Below are positions 1 to 8,192 of a DNA stretch of 64,000 nt, piece after piece (the stretch's first letter is position 1; each line of letters starts with the position of its first letter). The position numbers and the translations under genes were made by a program. Source of the stretch: Saccharibacillus deserti (GTDB lineage Bacteria > Bacillota > Bacilli > Paenibacillales > Paenibacillaceae); NCBI RefSeq assembly GCF_013618475.1, contig NZ_JABJVN010000012.1:1-64000 (forward strand). Reading direction: 5' to 3'. Below the pieces are notes generated by a model. That model did not search any database. It saw only the letters and a program-made list of their open reading frames with translations, and was not told the origin of the DNA.

Positions 1-74
1 GCCATTAGCTCAGTTGGTAGAGCACCTGACTTTTAATCAGGGTGTCGAAGGTTCGAGTCCTTCATGGCTCACCA
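1..74 (+). tRNA. tRNA-Lys (anticodon TTT), 5' end cut by window
   Basis: Cloverleaf with anticodon TTT in a CTTTTAA loop and an encoded CCA at 72-74. The 3' acceptor strand ATGGCTC (64-70) needs GAGCCAT at the 5' end, but the window opens at GCCAT, so the first two bases (GA) lie outside. First of six tRNA genes in one array. Confidence 0.95.
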
Positions 75-93
75 TTTACACTATTCGTAATTT

Positions 94-175
94 GCGCGTG
101 TGGCGGAATTGGCAGACGCACTAGACTTAGGATCTAGCGTCTTACGACGTGGGGGTTCAAGTCCCTCCACGCGCA
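94..175 (+). tRNA. tRNA-Leu (anticodon TAG)
   Basis: Acceptor arms GCGCGTG (94-100) and CACGCGC (168-174) pair. The long variable arm is typical of tRNA-Leu, and the anticodon TAG reads CUA. The discriminator A at 175 is followed by TTA, so CCA is not encoded and must be added after transcription. Confidence 0.95.
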
Positions 176-191
176 TTATGAAGTAAGTTTT

Positions 192-266
192 GCGGACGTG
201 GCTCAGCGGTAGAGCATCGCCTTGCCAAGGCGAGGGTCGCGGGTTCGATTCCCGTCGTCCGCTCCA
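192..266 (+). tRNA. tRNA-Gly (anticodon GCC)
   Basis: Acceptor arms GCGGACG (192-198) and CGTCCGC (256-262) pair. The anticodon GCC sits in the loop CTTGCCAAG. CCA is encoded at 264-266. Confidence 0.95.
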
Positions 267-272
267 TATTTT

Positions 273-349
273 GCGCCCTTAGCTCAGCTGGATAGAGCGT
301 TTGACTACGAATCAAAAGGCCGGGAGTTCGAATCTCTCAGGGCGCGCCA
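273..349 (+). tRNA. tRNA-Arg (anticodon ACG)
   Basis: Acceptor arms GCGCCCT (273-279) and AGGGCGC (339-345) pair. The anticodon ACG is presumably modified to ICG. CCA is encoded at 347-349. Confidence 0.95.
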
Positions 350-366
350 TTTTTACAAATCAATAA

Positions 367-440
367 CGGGATGTAGCTCAGCTTGGTAGAGCACCTGGTT
401 TGGGACCAGGGGGTCGCATGTTCAAATCGTGTCATCCCGA
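367..440 (+). tRNA. tRNA-Pro (anticodon TGG)
   Basis: Acceptor arms CGGGATG (367-373) and CATCCCG (433-439) pair; the anticodon is TGG. CCA is not encoded: the discriminator A440 is followed by TTG. Confidence 0.95.
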
Positions 441-448
441 TTGCTTTT

Positions 449-522
449 GCGGGTGTAGTTCAATGGTAGAACTCCAGCCTTCCAAGCTGGTAGCGTGGGT
501 TCGATTCCCATCACCCGCTCCA
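449..522 (+). tRNA. tRNA-Gly (anticodon TCC)
   Basis: Acceptor arms GCGGGTG (449-455) and CACCCGC (512-518) pair. The anticodon TCC sits in the loop CTTCCAAG. CCA is encoded at 520-522. Second glycine isoacceptor in the array, and the last tRNA before the terminator. Confidence 0.95.
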
Positions 523-536
523 TTTTCTAAAAATAG

Positions 537-557
537 AGACCGGAAGCGGTCTTTTTT
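537..557 (+). terminator. Rho-independent terminator of the tRNA array
   Basis: Stem AGACCG (537-542) / CGGTCT (547-552) with loop GAAG, running into six T residues. It lies 15 bases after the last tRNA. Confidence 0.85.
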
Positions 558-827
558 GTTATATTCCCGGCGTTCTATGTGGACGCCATTTTGTTGTATA
601 TATTCGCTTTGTCTCTGCGCAGTTTTAAAGCGGGAATTCTTTATATCATACATAAATCCCTTCCGCTTTCATTCATAAATAAGTTCCTTGATCAGCTGGT
701 TGTCTCCCGAAATACCGAGTCGCTTTTTCGCTATAAAGTGAAGATTTATCAAATGAATTGTTGTATGATGTGATGAAGATGTCATATCAGCAGCAAGCAT
801 GCGATGCAGACAGATAGGAGGAGTAAA
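558..827. other. Intergenic region upstream of ppc, no gene seen
   Basis: About 270 bases of AT-rich DNA between the tRNA terminator and ppc. The short reading frames here lack ribosome sites and resemble nothing I know. A TATGAT at 764-769 could be a -10 element for ppc, but no good -35 sits 17 bases upstream, so I do not call a promoter. Confidence 0.5.
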
Positions 828-3623
828 ATGACTGAACTGACGGTAACCGCGGGCAAAGGCAGTTCCAACAACCTGCTCAGACGCGATGTGCGGTTCCTGG
901 GAAATATTCTTGGTGAAGTGCTTGTTCATCACAGCGGACAGGAGCTCCTGGACAAGGTGGAAAAGATTCGCGAACTGAGCAAGTCTCTTCGTGCCATCTA
1001 CCTGCCGGACCTGCACGAAGAGTTTAAACGGGAAATTTATTCGCTTGATCCGGATATCCGGCATCAGGTGATTCGAGCTTTCGCCATTTATTTTCAACTC
1101 GTCAATATTGCGGAACAGAATCACCGGATTCGCAGAAAAAGAGATTATGAGCGTTCTGCCGGTGAAGCCGCGCAGCCGGGCTCGATCGAAACCTCTGTTC
1201 AGCAGTTGAAAGAACAAAACTTCTCCCCGGAAGACGTAAAAGCTTTTTTGGAAACTTTATCGCTTGAACTTGTTATGACCGCGCACCCGACCGAAGCGGT
1301 ACGCCGAGTCATTTTGGATATTCATAAACGTATCGCCGCCGACGTGATGCAGCTTGACGATCCGTCTCTGACTTTCCGCGAACGCGAACAGCTGCGCGAG
1401 AAACTTCTGAATGAAGTCATTACGCTGTGGCAGACCGACGAGCTGCGGGACCGCAAGCCGACCGTACTCGACGAAGTAAGAAACGGAATGTATTACTTCC
1501 ACGAGACGCTGTTCCATGTACTCCCCGATGTGTACGGAGAACTGGAACGCTGCCTTGAGAAGTATTATCCGGGCCAGGACTGGCATGTTCCGAACTATCT
1601 GCGTTTCGGTTCCTGGATCGGCGGCGACCGGGATGGCAATCCTTCGGTTACCGCGAACGTAACCTGGCAGACCCTTCAAATGCAGCGCAAGCTGGCAATC
1701 CGCGAATACCATGCCATTTTGGTCGAACTTATCCATATGCTCAGCTTCAGCAGCAGTATCGTCCATGTGACGGACGAGCTCCTGGAGTCGATCGAACGCG
1801 ACCGCGAGTCGGTTACGGTGGACGCGAAATCGAACTGGCACAACGACAACGAACCTTACCGTGTCAAGCTTACCTATATGATTCGCAAGCTGGACAATAT
1901 CTTGGATGAAGACAAAAAAGGCAAGCCGGAACGCTATGCGCATCCTTCCGAGCTGATCGAAGATCTCAAGATGATCGATCGAAGCCTGCGTTATCACCAT
2001 GCCGATTATGTGGCTGATAGCGCAATCAAAAAGCTCGTTCGGCAGGTCGAATTGTTCGGTTTCCATACGGCAACCCTGGATATCCGTCAGCACAGCCAGG
2101 AACATGAGAAAGCCATGAGCGAGATTCTAAGCAGCATGAACATTGTTTCGAACTACGGCGAGCTTTCGGAAGATGAGAAGATCGACCTGCTGGTCGGACT
2201 TCTTGAAGATCCAAGACCTCTGACTACGCCCTACCAGACTTACAGCGATGGAACGGAAGAGTGTCTGCAGGTTTACCGAACCGTTTTTGAAGCCCAAAAC
2301 GAATTCGGTCCAAACTGTATCGGCAGCTATCTGATCAGTATGGCGGAAGCATCCAGCGATATTCTCGAAGTTATGGTATTCGCCAAAGAAGTCGGGCTGT
2401 TCCGCAAACATGCCGACGGTCAAGTCGTTTGTACCCTGCAGGCGGTACCGCTGTTCGAAACGATCGGAGATCTCCAGGCCGCGAGCGGCATCATGAAAAG
2501 ATTGTTCGAAATTCCGGTATACCGCGAAGCGGTGGACGCGATGAACAATCAGCAGGAAATCATGCTTGGCTATTCCGACAGCAGCAAAGACGGAGGAACC
2601 GTTGCTGCCAACTGGGAACTGCGTGTCGCGTTGAACGAGATCACGGCCATGGCCAACGAGTACGGAGTCAAACTGAAATTCTTCCACGGACGCGGAGGAG
2701 CACTTGGGCGCGGAGGAATGCCGCTTAACCGCAGCATCCTTGCCCAACCGCCTCATACGGTCGGAGCGGGAATCAAGATTACCGAACAAGGCGAAGTGCT
2801 GTCTTCCCGCTACTCGCTCAAAGGTATTGCCTATCGAAGCCTCGAACAAGCGACTTCGGCGCTGCTGACTTCTGTCGTAGCCGCTACGGATACTTCTTAT
2901 ATGGAAGAAGAACGCCAGTGGGAAGATATTGCGAGAAGTATTTCCGAGGCTTCGCTGAATAAGTATCAGGATCTGATCTTCCGGGATCCGGATTTCCTGT
3001 CTTTCTTCAAGGAAGCGACGCCGCTGTCGGAAATCGGAGAATTGAATATCGGTTCCCGTCCTTCCAAGCGCAAAAACAGCGACCGTTTCGAAGATCTTCG
3101 TGCGATTCCCTGGGTATTTGCCTGGACGCAGGGTCGCTACCTTGTACCCGCCTGGTATGCAGCCGGCACGGGGATCCAGAGCTTCTATCAAGGAAAGCCG
3201 GAGAATCTGGAGACGTTGAAGCAGATGTACGAAAGTTTCCCGTTCTTCACTTCTCTGATCAACTCGCTGCAGATGGCGATTGCCAAAGCTGACCTTGTCA
3301 TTGCCAAGGAATATGCGTCGATGTACGGAGACGAAGAAAGCCGCAATCGGATCTTTGGTTTGATCGAAGAAGAATTCCGACTGACCAAACAGCTGATTCT
3401 CGATATTACCGGGCAGCAGGAGATTCTGGATAATGTTCCGGTGATCCAGGAATCGATCCGGCTGCGCAATCCTTATGTCGATCCGCTGAGCTATCTGCAG
3501 GTTCAACTGCTGAAAGAACTGCGCGATCTGCGGGATTCGGAAGATCCGGATGACCAGGAGCTGCTTCGCGAAGTTCTGCTGACCATCAACGGCATTGCCG
3601 CAGGACTTCGCAACACCGGCTGA
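828..3623 (+). CDS. ppc: Phosphoenolpyruvate carboxylase
   Basis: Carboxylates phosphoenolpyruvate with bicarbonate to oxaloacetate, refilling the TCA cycle; a cytosolic homotetramer in known cases. The 931-residue product has the usual bacterial length. It carries the catalytic-histidine motif VMTAHPTEAVRR near residue 150, the glycine-rich FHGRGGALGRGG loop near 620, and the family C terminus ending in RNTG. I chose ATG 828 because AGGAGGAG lies 7-10 bases before it; the in-frame ATG at 804 has no ribosome site. It stands alone, with a strong terminator 34 bases after the stop. Confidence 0.97.
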   Translation: MTELTVTAGKGSSNNLLRRDVRFLGNILGEVLVHHSGQELLDKVEKIRELSKSLRAIYLPDLHEEFKREIYSLDPDIRHQVIRAFAIYFQLVNIAEQNHRIRRKRDYERSAGEAAQPGSIETSVQQLKEQNFSPEDVKAFLETLSLELVMTAHPTEAVRRVILDIHKRIAADVMQLDDPSLTFREREQLREKLLNEVITLWQTDELRDRKPTVLDEVRNGMYYFHETLFHVLPDVYGELERCLEKYYPGQDWHVPNYLRFGSWIGGDRDGNPSVTANVTWQTLQMQRKLAIREYHAILVELIHMLSFSSSIVHVTDELLESIERDRESVTVDAKSNWHNDNEPYRVKLTYMIRKLDNILDEDKKGKPERYAHPSELIEDLKMIDRSLRYHHADYVADSAIKKLVRQVELFGFHTATLDIRQHSQEHEKAMSEILSSMNIVSNYGELSEDEKIDLLVGLLEDPRPLTTPYQTYSDGTEECLQVYRTVFEAQNEFGPNCIGSYLISMAEASSDILEVMVFAKEVGLFRKHADGQVVCTLQAVPLFETIGDLQAASGIMKRLFEIPVYREAVDAMNNQQEIMLGYSDSSKDGGTVAANWELRVALNEITAMANEYGVKLKFFHGRGGALGRGGMPLNRSILAQPPHTVGAGIKITEQGEVLSSRYSLKGIAYRSLEQATSALLTSVVAATDTSYMEEERQWEDIARSISEASLNKYQDLIFRDPDFLSFFKEATPLSEIGELNIGSRPSKRKNSDRFEDLRAIPWVFAWTQGRYLVPAWYAAGTGIQSFYQGKPENLETLKQMYESFPFFTSLINSLQMAIAKADLVIAKEYASMYGDEESRNRIFGLIEEEFRLTKQLILDITGQQEILDNVPVIQESIRLRNPYVDPLSYLQVQLLKELRDLRDSEDPDDQELLREVLLTINGIAAGLRNTG

Positions 3624-3656
3624 TCTTTTGTTTTCCAAGTGCTAAGAGTTTTGCTT

Positions 3657-3690
3657 AAACGCGTCTTTTCCATGGAAAAGACGCGTTTTT
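3657..3690 (+). terminator. Terminator of ppc
   Basis: Long palindrome: AAACGCGTCTTTTC and its complement around a CATG loop, ending in a T run. The near-perfect symmetry could also stop transcription from the other side. Confidence 0.9.
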
Positions 3691-3769
3691 GTTTTGCGGA
3701 AATTGAGGAAGGCTCGAGGGATTTTTTCGCCGAGGATGTAAAGGGTTGGAAGAAGTTACAACAGCAGTG

Positions 3770-3798
3770 TTGCTTTTTGACGCTCCATGAATTACGAT
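3770..3798 (+). promoter_or_regulatory. Possible sigma-A promoter for sigW
   Basis: TTGCTT (3770-3775), 17 bases, TACGAT (3793-3798), about 190 bases before the sigW start. Each box matches consensus at four of six positions. I found no TGAAAC-N16-CGTA sigma-W promoter upstream of sigW itself. The rest of 3691-3987 shows no convincing gene. Confidence 0.4.
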
Positions 3799-3987
3799 TT
3801 GAACATACGCATAAAACGGCGGTTTTACGTTGTTTGCGCAGTTATTCGGCAGGTCCGACGATGCGGGGCATACGTTTGGAGACGCCGGAAGGAATGCTTG
3901 CCTTAAAGTTGTTAAGGGGACTCCGGAAAAGAAGCGGCAGGGCGCTTCAGGTTCCCGATTCAGCGGGCTTAGTCTGGGGGAGACACG

Positions 3988-4557
3988 GTGGACAATCTGG
4001 AAACGAGATTGGTGAAACTTGCGCTCAAAGGGGACCAGAGAGCTTTCGCCGAAATCGTTGATCTCTATAAAGATCGAATTTTTCATCTCGCCTATCGAAT
4101 GTTAAGCAACCGTCACGAAGCGGAAGATGTGGTTCAGGAAACGTTTTTGCGCGTTTACCGCAATCTCGATCGCTATGATCCCGGCCAAAAGTTCTCGACA
4201 TGGATCTACCGGATCGGAACCAACCTGAGTATCGACCGCCTTCGCAAAAGAAAACCTACATATTCGCTGGACGCTGAAATAGGCGATCAGGATGGAGCGG
4301 ACGGTTACGCGCTCATTCCGGGCGATAACCGAACGCCGGAGAGCGAATATATGATCTCCGAGACAAGAACGACGATTCACGAAGCGATCGACGGACTGCC
4401 TCCAAAGTACAAAACCGTGATGATTCTGCGGTATCTGCAGGAACTTTCCCTACAGGAAATCAGCGAAGTTCTCGATATGCCGGTGACTACAATCAAGACG
4501 CGCGTACACCGGGGACGCGAATTTTTACGAAAAAAACTGGAATCGCCGCAGTACTGA
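3988..4557 (+). CDS. sigW: ECF-type RNA polymerase sigma factor SigW
   Basis: Extracytoplasmic-function sigma factor for envelope stress, 189 residues. Region 2 (residues about 25-90) contains DVVQETFLRVYRN and FSTWIYRIGTNLSIDRLRKRK; region 4 (about 130-185) contains LSLQEISEVLDMPVTTIKTR. The sequence matches Bacillus SigW along its whole length. The start is GTG, preceded by GGGGGAGA. Its anti-sigma gene rsiW follows after an unusually wide 189-base gap that holds a sigma-W-type promoter, so the two genes may be expressed partly independently. Confidence 0.93.
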   Translation: MDNLETRLVKLALKGDQRAFAEIVDLYKDRIFHLAYRMLSNRHEAEDVVQETFLRVYRNLDRYDPGQKFSTWIYRIGTNLSIDRLRKRKPTYSLDAEIGDQDGADGYALIPGDNRTPESEYMISETRTTIHEAIDGLPPKYKTVMILRYLQELSLQEISEVLDMPVTTIKTRVHRGREFLRKKLESPQY

Positions 4558-4655
4558 GCGATTTCGGTTTTTTTATGCCGCAATGATAAAAAATTACGAA
4601 TTCATGAACGTGTCTAAATAAATTTGAATTAAAGTGTAATTTTGTGCTTAACTGT

Positions 4656-4681
4656 TGAAACTATCGCCTGCACATGGCGTA
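4656..4681 (+). promoter_or_regulatory. Consensus sigma-W (ECF) promoter before rsiW
   Basis: TGAAAC (4656-4661), exactly 16 bases, CGTA (4678-4681): the canonical sigma-W promoter pattern. It lies 66 bases before the rsiW start, downstream of sigW. It would let active SigW raise its own anti-sigma factor. Confidence 0.75.
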
Positions 4682-4746
4682 TTAAGTAGAGCATAATAAG
4701 GTCAACATGAGATTTTACCGAGTTTTCACGAAAGGATATGGCCCAT

Positions 4747-5367
4747 ATGGAATGCAAACAAGCCGTCTCGTTTATGCACGATTATCTGGATGGAGACCTG
4801 CCTACGGAGCAGGCGCGCGAATTAAAAAGTCACCTAGATGCCTGTCCGGAATGCCGAGCGGCCTTTCGAAGTCTCGAAGAGACGGAGATGATGCTGTTTG
4901 CTGCAAACCGCAAGATGGATACCGCAACCGTATCCGACGATGTAACCGATCGCATCATGAGCTTTCTTCCTCAGCCCAAAAAGCACAGTCCCGCATGGAA
5001 TTGGGTGCGCAGGCACCCCGCTTTGACCGCCGCGGCTGCGTTTATCCTTATTATGCTGGGCACATCGATCGGATTCTGGAACGCGGATACACAGCTTGTC
5101 GTCAAAGGCAGCGATCTCAATCGCGTTCAGGTTGAAGGGAATACCGTAATTGTTCCGGAAGGAACGGTTGTGACCGGAGACCTCACCGTAGAACGCGGCG
5201 AATTGAAGATCTACGGCGAAGTGGAAGGAAATGTAACGGTGATCGACGGATCCGCTTATCAGGCTTCTACGGCTCATGTCGCAGGCCAGGTAAAAGATAT
5301 CGATCAGGCTTTCGACTGGGTCTGGTACAAACTGGGCAATATTTTTTCGGAAGTCGCCTATCGATAA
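4747..5367 (+). CDS. rsiW: Anti-sigma-W factor RsiW
   Basis: Membrane anti-sigma factor holding SigW inactive until regulated proteolysis. The N-terminal zinc-binding anti-sigma domain shows the HxxxCxxC signature as HLDACPEC. One membrane helix follows the HPALTAAAAF segment, near residues 85-105. The outer domain (VPEGTVVTGDLTVERGELKIYGEVEG and onward) resembles the Bacillus RsiW tail. 206 residues, the usual length. I prefer ATG 4747, 10 bases after AAAGGA, over ATG 4738, which almost touches it. It is followed by a probable terminator. Confidence 0.9.
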   Translation: MECKQAVSFMHDYLDGDLPTEQARELKSHLDACPECRAAFRSLEETEMMLFAANRKMDTATVSDDVTDRIMSFLPQPKKHSPAWNWVRRHPALTAAAAFILIMLGTSIGFWNADTQLVVKGSDLNRVQVEGNTVIVPEGTVVTGDLTVERGELKIYGEVEGNVTVIDGSAYQASTAHVAGQVKDIDQAFDWVWYKLGNIFSEVAYR

Positions 5368-5454
5368 TCCGATCAGGCGAGATCCGGGAGCCTGTTTGGT
5401 CGGCCTGTAACTCTTGCAAAGCCTACATGTCCTTTCTGATCGCAGTAGAAACGC

Positions 5455-5489
5455 GGCGTCATCGTCCTATGGGCGGCGGCGCCTTTTTT
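5455..5489 (+). terminator. Probable terminator after rsiW
   Basis: GGCGTC (5455-5460) pairs with GGCGCC (5478-5483) with further partial pairing inside, followed by six T residues. The stem has mismatches. The rest of the 290-base rsiW-cdaA gap shows no gene. Confidence 0.65.
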
Positions 5490-5657
5490 GTCGAACAGGC
5501 AGTCGGCGGCTTGCAACAAAAGCATGAACGTTATAACCTATAGATATCAATCCGAATTATAATCCGGGCCGGCAGTCGGTTCCGAAGCTTGGACGGCCGG
5601 CGGATATACATAAATGCCAGCAGCCTGAGAGAGACGGAGATAACGGGGGCTTGGGCC

Positions 5658-6491
5658 ATGATGGATTACTTTACCAACCTGAGTTGGACAGATACGGTCA
5701 AGGACGTCGTCGACGTCTTGATCGTTACTTATATTGTGTATCAATTGATTCTGCTGGTGCGCGGAACCCGGGCCGTACAGCTGCTGAAAGGTATTCTGGT
5801 GCTCGTCATTATTTGGGCAATCAGCAGTTGGCTCGATCTGTATACGTTGAAGTGGCTGATGGATCGGATGTTTACTTTTGGCGTCGTCGCGATCTTTATT
5901 ATTTTCCAGCCTGAACTGCGCCGCGGACTCGAACAGCTTGGACGGGGCAAATTTGTAGGCAGGAGCAGCGTCGATGAAGAAGAAGTGGGCCAGATGATCG
6001 GCGAGCTGATGAAATCCGTCGCTTATTTGTCCCGGCGGAAGATCGGCGCCCTGATTGTTTTTGAACGGAATACCGGACTGAACGAGTATACGGAGTCGGG
6101 GATTCCGATGAAGTCCGTGGTGACATCGGAACTGCTGATCAACATTTTCACACCCAATACGCCTCTGCACGATGGAGCGGTCATTATTCAGGAACGCACG
6201 CTTTCGGCGGCGGCCTGTTATTTGCCGCTTTCCGAAAATCCTTTTATCAGCAAAGAACTCGGAACAAGGCACCGTGCGGCGATCGGGATCAGCGAAGTTG
6301 CGGATTCCGTTTCCGTCATCGTCTCGGAAGAGACGGGGCAGGTCTCGCTTGCTCTCGACGGGAAGGTAGTGCGCGATATCAGCGAGGAAGCCTTGGTATC
6401 GAAACTGTACGAGCTGCTGAAACCGAACCCGTCCGTAAGAGATAAGAAGGGCTTGTTCTGGAGAAAGAAAGGGGACGAGCCGAATGGATAA
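5658..6491 (+). CDS. cdaA: Diadenylate cyclase CdaA (c-di-AMP synthase)
   Basis: Condenses two ATP into the second messenger cyclic di-AMP at the membrane. The N terminus has three hydrophobic helices (residues about 10-95). The DAC domain follows with its two catalytic signatures, LHDGAVII and GTRHRAAIG. Length (277 residues) and the VQLLKG and IIFQPELRR segments match Bacillus CdaA. The first gene of the conserved cdaA-cdaR-glmM cluster, it overlaps cdaR by 8 bases. ATG 5658 and ATG 5661 are adjacent and I cannot separate them. Confidence 0.95.
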   Translation: MMDYFTNLSWTDTVKDVVDVLIVTYIVYQLILLVRGTRAVQLLKGILVLVIIWAISSWLDLYTLKWLMDRMFTFGVVAIFIIFQPELRRGLEQLGRGKFVGRSSVDEEEVGQMIGELMKSVAYLSRRKIGALIVFERNTGLNEYTESGIPMKSVVTSELLINIFTPNTPLHDGAVIIQERTLSAAACYLPLSENPFISKELGTRHRAAIGISEVADSVSVIVSEETGQVSLALDGKVVRDISEEALVSKLYELLKPNPSVRDKKGLFWRKKGDEPNG

Positions 6492-8052
6492 GTGGCTGGG
6501 AAACAATACCGCCGCCAAGATCATCGCGTTGGCCGTAGCCTTGATTTTGTGGGCGATGGTTCATGTGGATACCGATACCCCAACCATTACGCGCAATACG
6601 CAGGGAAATCAGACGATCGCGAACCTGGCCATCGAACCTTACGGGCTCGACGATGAAAAATATGTGATGCAGTCCGTCGTACCCCAGCGGATCAGCGTCG
6701 AAGTGGCCGGCCAGCGATCACAGATCACTTCCCTGCTTCCAAGCACCGAATACCAGGTCAAAATGGATTTGAGCCGCGTAACGGAACCGGGTCAGTATAC
6801 CGTGCCGCTTCAATTTGATCCTCCGGCGGGGGTGGAACTGCTGTCGATCGAACCTTCCCGGGTAACCGTAACGATCGAAGAGAAGGTCACCCAGGAATTT
6901 AATGCGGTGATTCTGACCACAGGTGTGCCTGCAGACGGGTTTACGGAGCTTGATCCCGTATTTGAAGAAGGAAATGCCGTAAAGGTCACCCTTCCCGAGA
7001 GCGAAATGAAACAAGTGCAAAAGATTCAGGGCGAGATGAGTGTGGATGGAGCGAACGAAAGCATCTCGGGACGGGTTAAGCTGGTCGCGTATGCGAATAA
7101 CGGCGAGGTGCTGGACGATGCGGTAATCGCGCCTGCGGCTATCAAAGTCCAGATACCGATCTCTTCCAACGTTTCGTCCGTCTCGTCGAAAACACTGCCT
7201 CTTAATGTGAGCTACAGCGGAGATTTGCCGGACGGGTTGGTGCTGGCGGGCGTAGAGGCCGGTGCCAACCAGGTGACGCTGTACGGACCCAAGGGAGCCC
7301 TGGAAAGGATAGATAGCTATCCTCCCGTTACTCTCGACTTGAGCGAAGTCAAAGCGGAAGGGGCTACCCGTTATAAAGAAGCTTTGGCTGCGCCCGACGG
7401 CATAGAGCGTATCGAACCTTCTTCGGTTGGATTCACGGTCAATGTCGTACCGTTCGAAGAAAAAACGATTGAGGATGTACCGGTTGCCTTAACCGGACAA
7501 ACCGCCGGTACCGATGCGAAAATCACCGATCCGGCGTCGGGGAAAATGAATGTAACGGTAAAAGGGGCTCCTGGCCGTCTTGCGGGGATCACGGCCGCCG
7601 ATATCGGTTTGACAGCCGATCTTAGCGGTTTGAATGCCGGCGCGCACAATGTGCGCTTGAAAGTGGAGCTTCCCGACTATATTCGAATGGACGAGGCTTC
7701 GGCTCCTTCTGTCACCGTAGAGATTGCGGCAGCTGCCGAAGAACCCAAAAAACCGGACACGCCGGTAACGACCGAGCCGGATAACGAACCTGTGCCGCCT
7801 GCCCAAGGAACCGATGAACCGGTTATCGAACCCGAACCGGCTCAGCCCGAACCCGAAGGAACGACCGAGCCGAACGGGGAAGATCCCAACAAACCCGAGC
7901 AGCCGGGGCAGGTTGAAGAGACGCCTCCGGCAGAAGGAGACGAACCGACGGTGCCCGAACAAACGGAGCCGACGGAAGAAGATCCGCAGGGCGGAGGAAC
8001 AACCGTACCGGAAACCGATCCGGAACCCGGCGGCGGAACAACCGCACCCTAA
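6484..8052 (+). CDS. cdaR: CdaA regulator CdaR (YbbR-domain protein)
   Basis: Membrane-anchored regulator of CdaA. One N-terminal helix (residues about 10-28) is followed by several outer YbbR repeats to about residue 415. The last 100 or so residues are a low-complexity tail rich in Pro, Glu and Thr, longer than I expect from the Bacillus protein, which could span the wall. Overlaps cdaA, so probably translationally coupled. 522 residues. Confidence 0.92.
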   Translation: MDKWLGNNTAAKIIALAVALILWAMVHVDTDTPTITRNTQGNQTIANLAIEPYGLDDEKYVMQSVVPQRISVEVAGQRSQITSLLPSTEYQVKMDLSRVTEPGQYTVPLQFDPPAGVELLSIEPSRVTVTIEEKVTQEFNAVILTTGVPADGFTELDPVFEEGNAVKVTLPESEMKQVQKIQGEMSVDGANESISGRVKLVAYANNGEVLDDAVIAPAAIKVQIPISSNVSSVSSKTLPLNVSYSGDLPDGLVLAGVEAGANQVTLYGPKGALERIDSYPPVTLDLSEVKAEGATRYKEALAAPDGIERIEPSSVGFTVNVVPFEEKTIEDVPVALTGQTAGTDAKITDPASGKMNVTVKGAPGRLAGITAADIGLTADLSGLNAGAHNVRLKVELPDYIRMDEASAPSVTVEIAAAAEEPKKPDTPVTTEPDNEPVPPAQGTDEPVIEPEPAQPEPEGTTEPNGEDPNKPEQPGQVEETPPAEGDEPTVPEQTEPTEEDPQGGGTTVPETDPEPGGGTTAP

Positions 8053-8192
8053 AGAAGAAATTTAAGCGGCATGAATGATTATCATATTCGAATACGTCAT
8101 AGAAGGACCTTGAACGGATTGTCTTTGCGGAATCGGAAGACACGGCTGAGGCAGTCAGGGCGTTTTTGAAATAAAAGGAGAACGAGATCGAT

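Noticed and set aside
432-653. Protein-like frames across the tRNA array
   Set aside because: They overlap clear tRNA genes and have no ribosome site.
2127-3638. Long minus-strand frame opposite ppc
   Set aside because: Shadow of a strongly supported gene caused by its codon use; similar long antisense frames lie opposite plsC, qoxB, the binding proteins and others.
3700-3987. Second sigma-W promoter upstream of sigW
   Set aside because: No TGAAAC with a CGTA 16-17 bases downstream; the nearest GAAC/CGT pair is 23 bases apart.
8070-8090. Fur-like TGATTATCA before glmM
   Set aside because: Only half of the dyad matches; glmM is not a usual Fur target.
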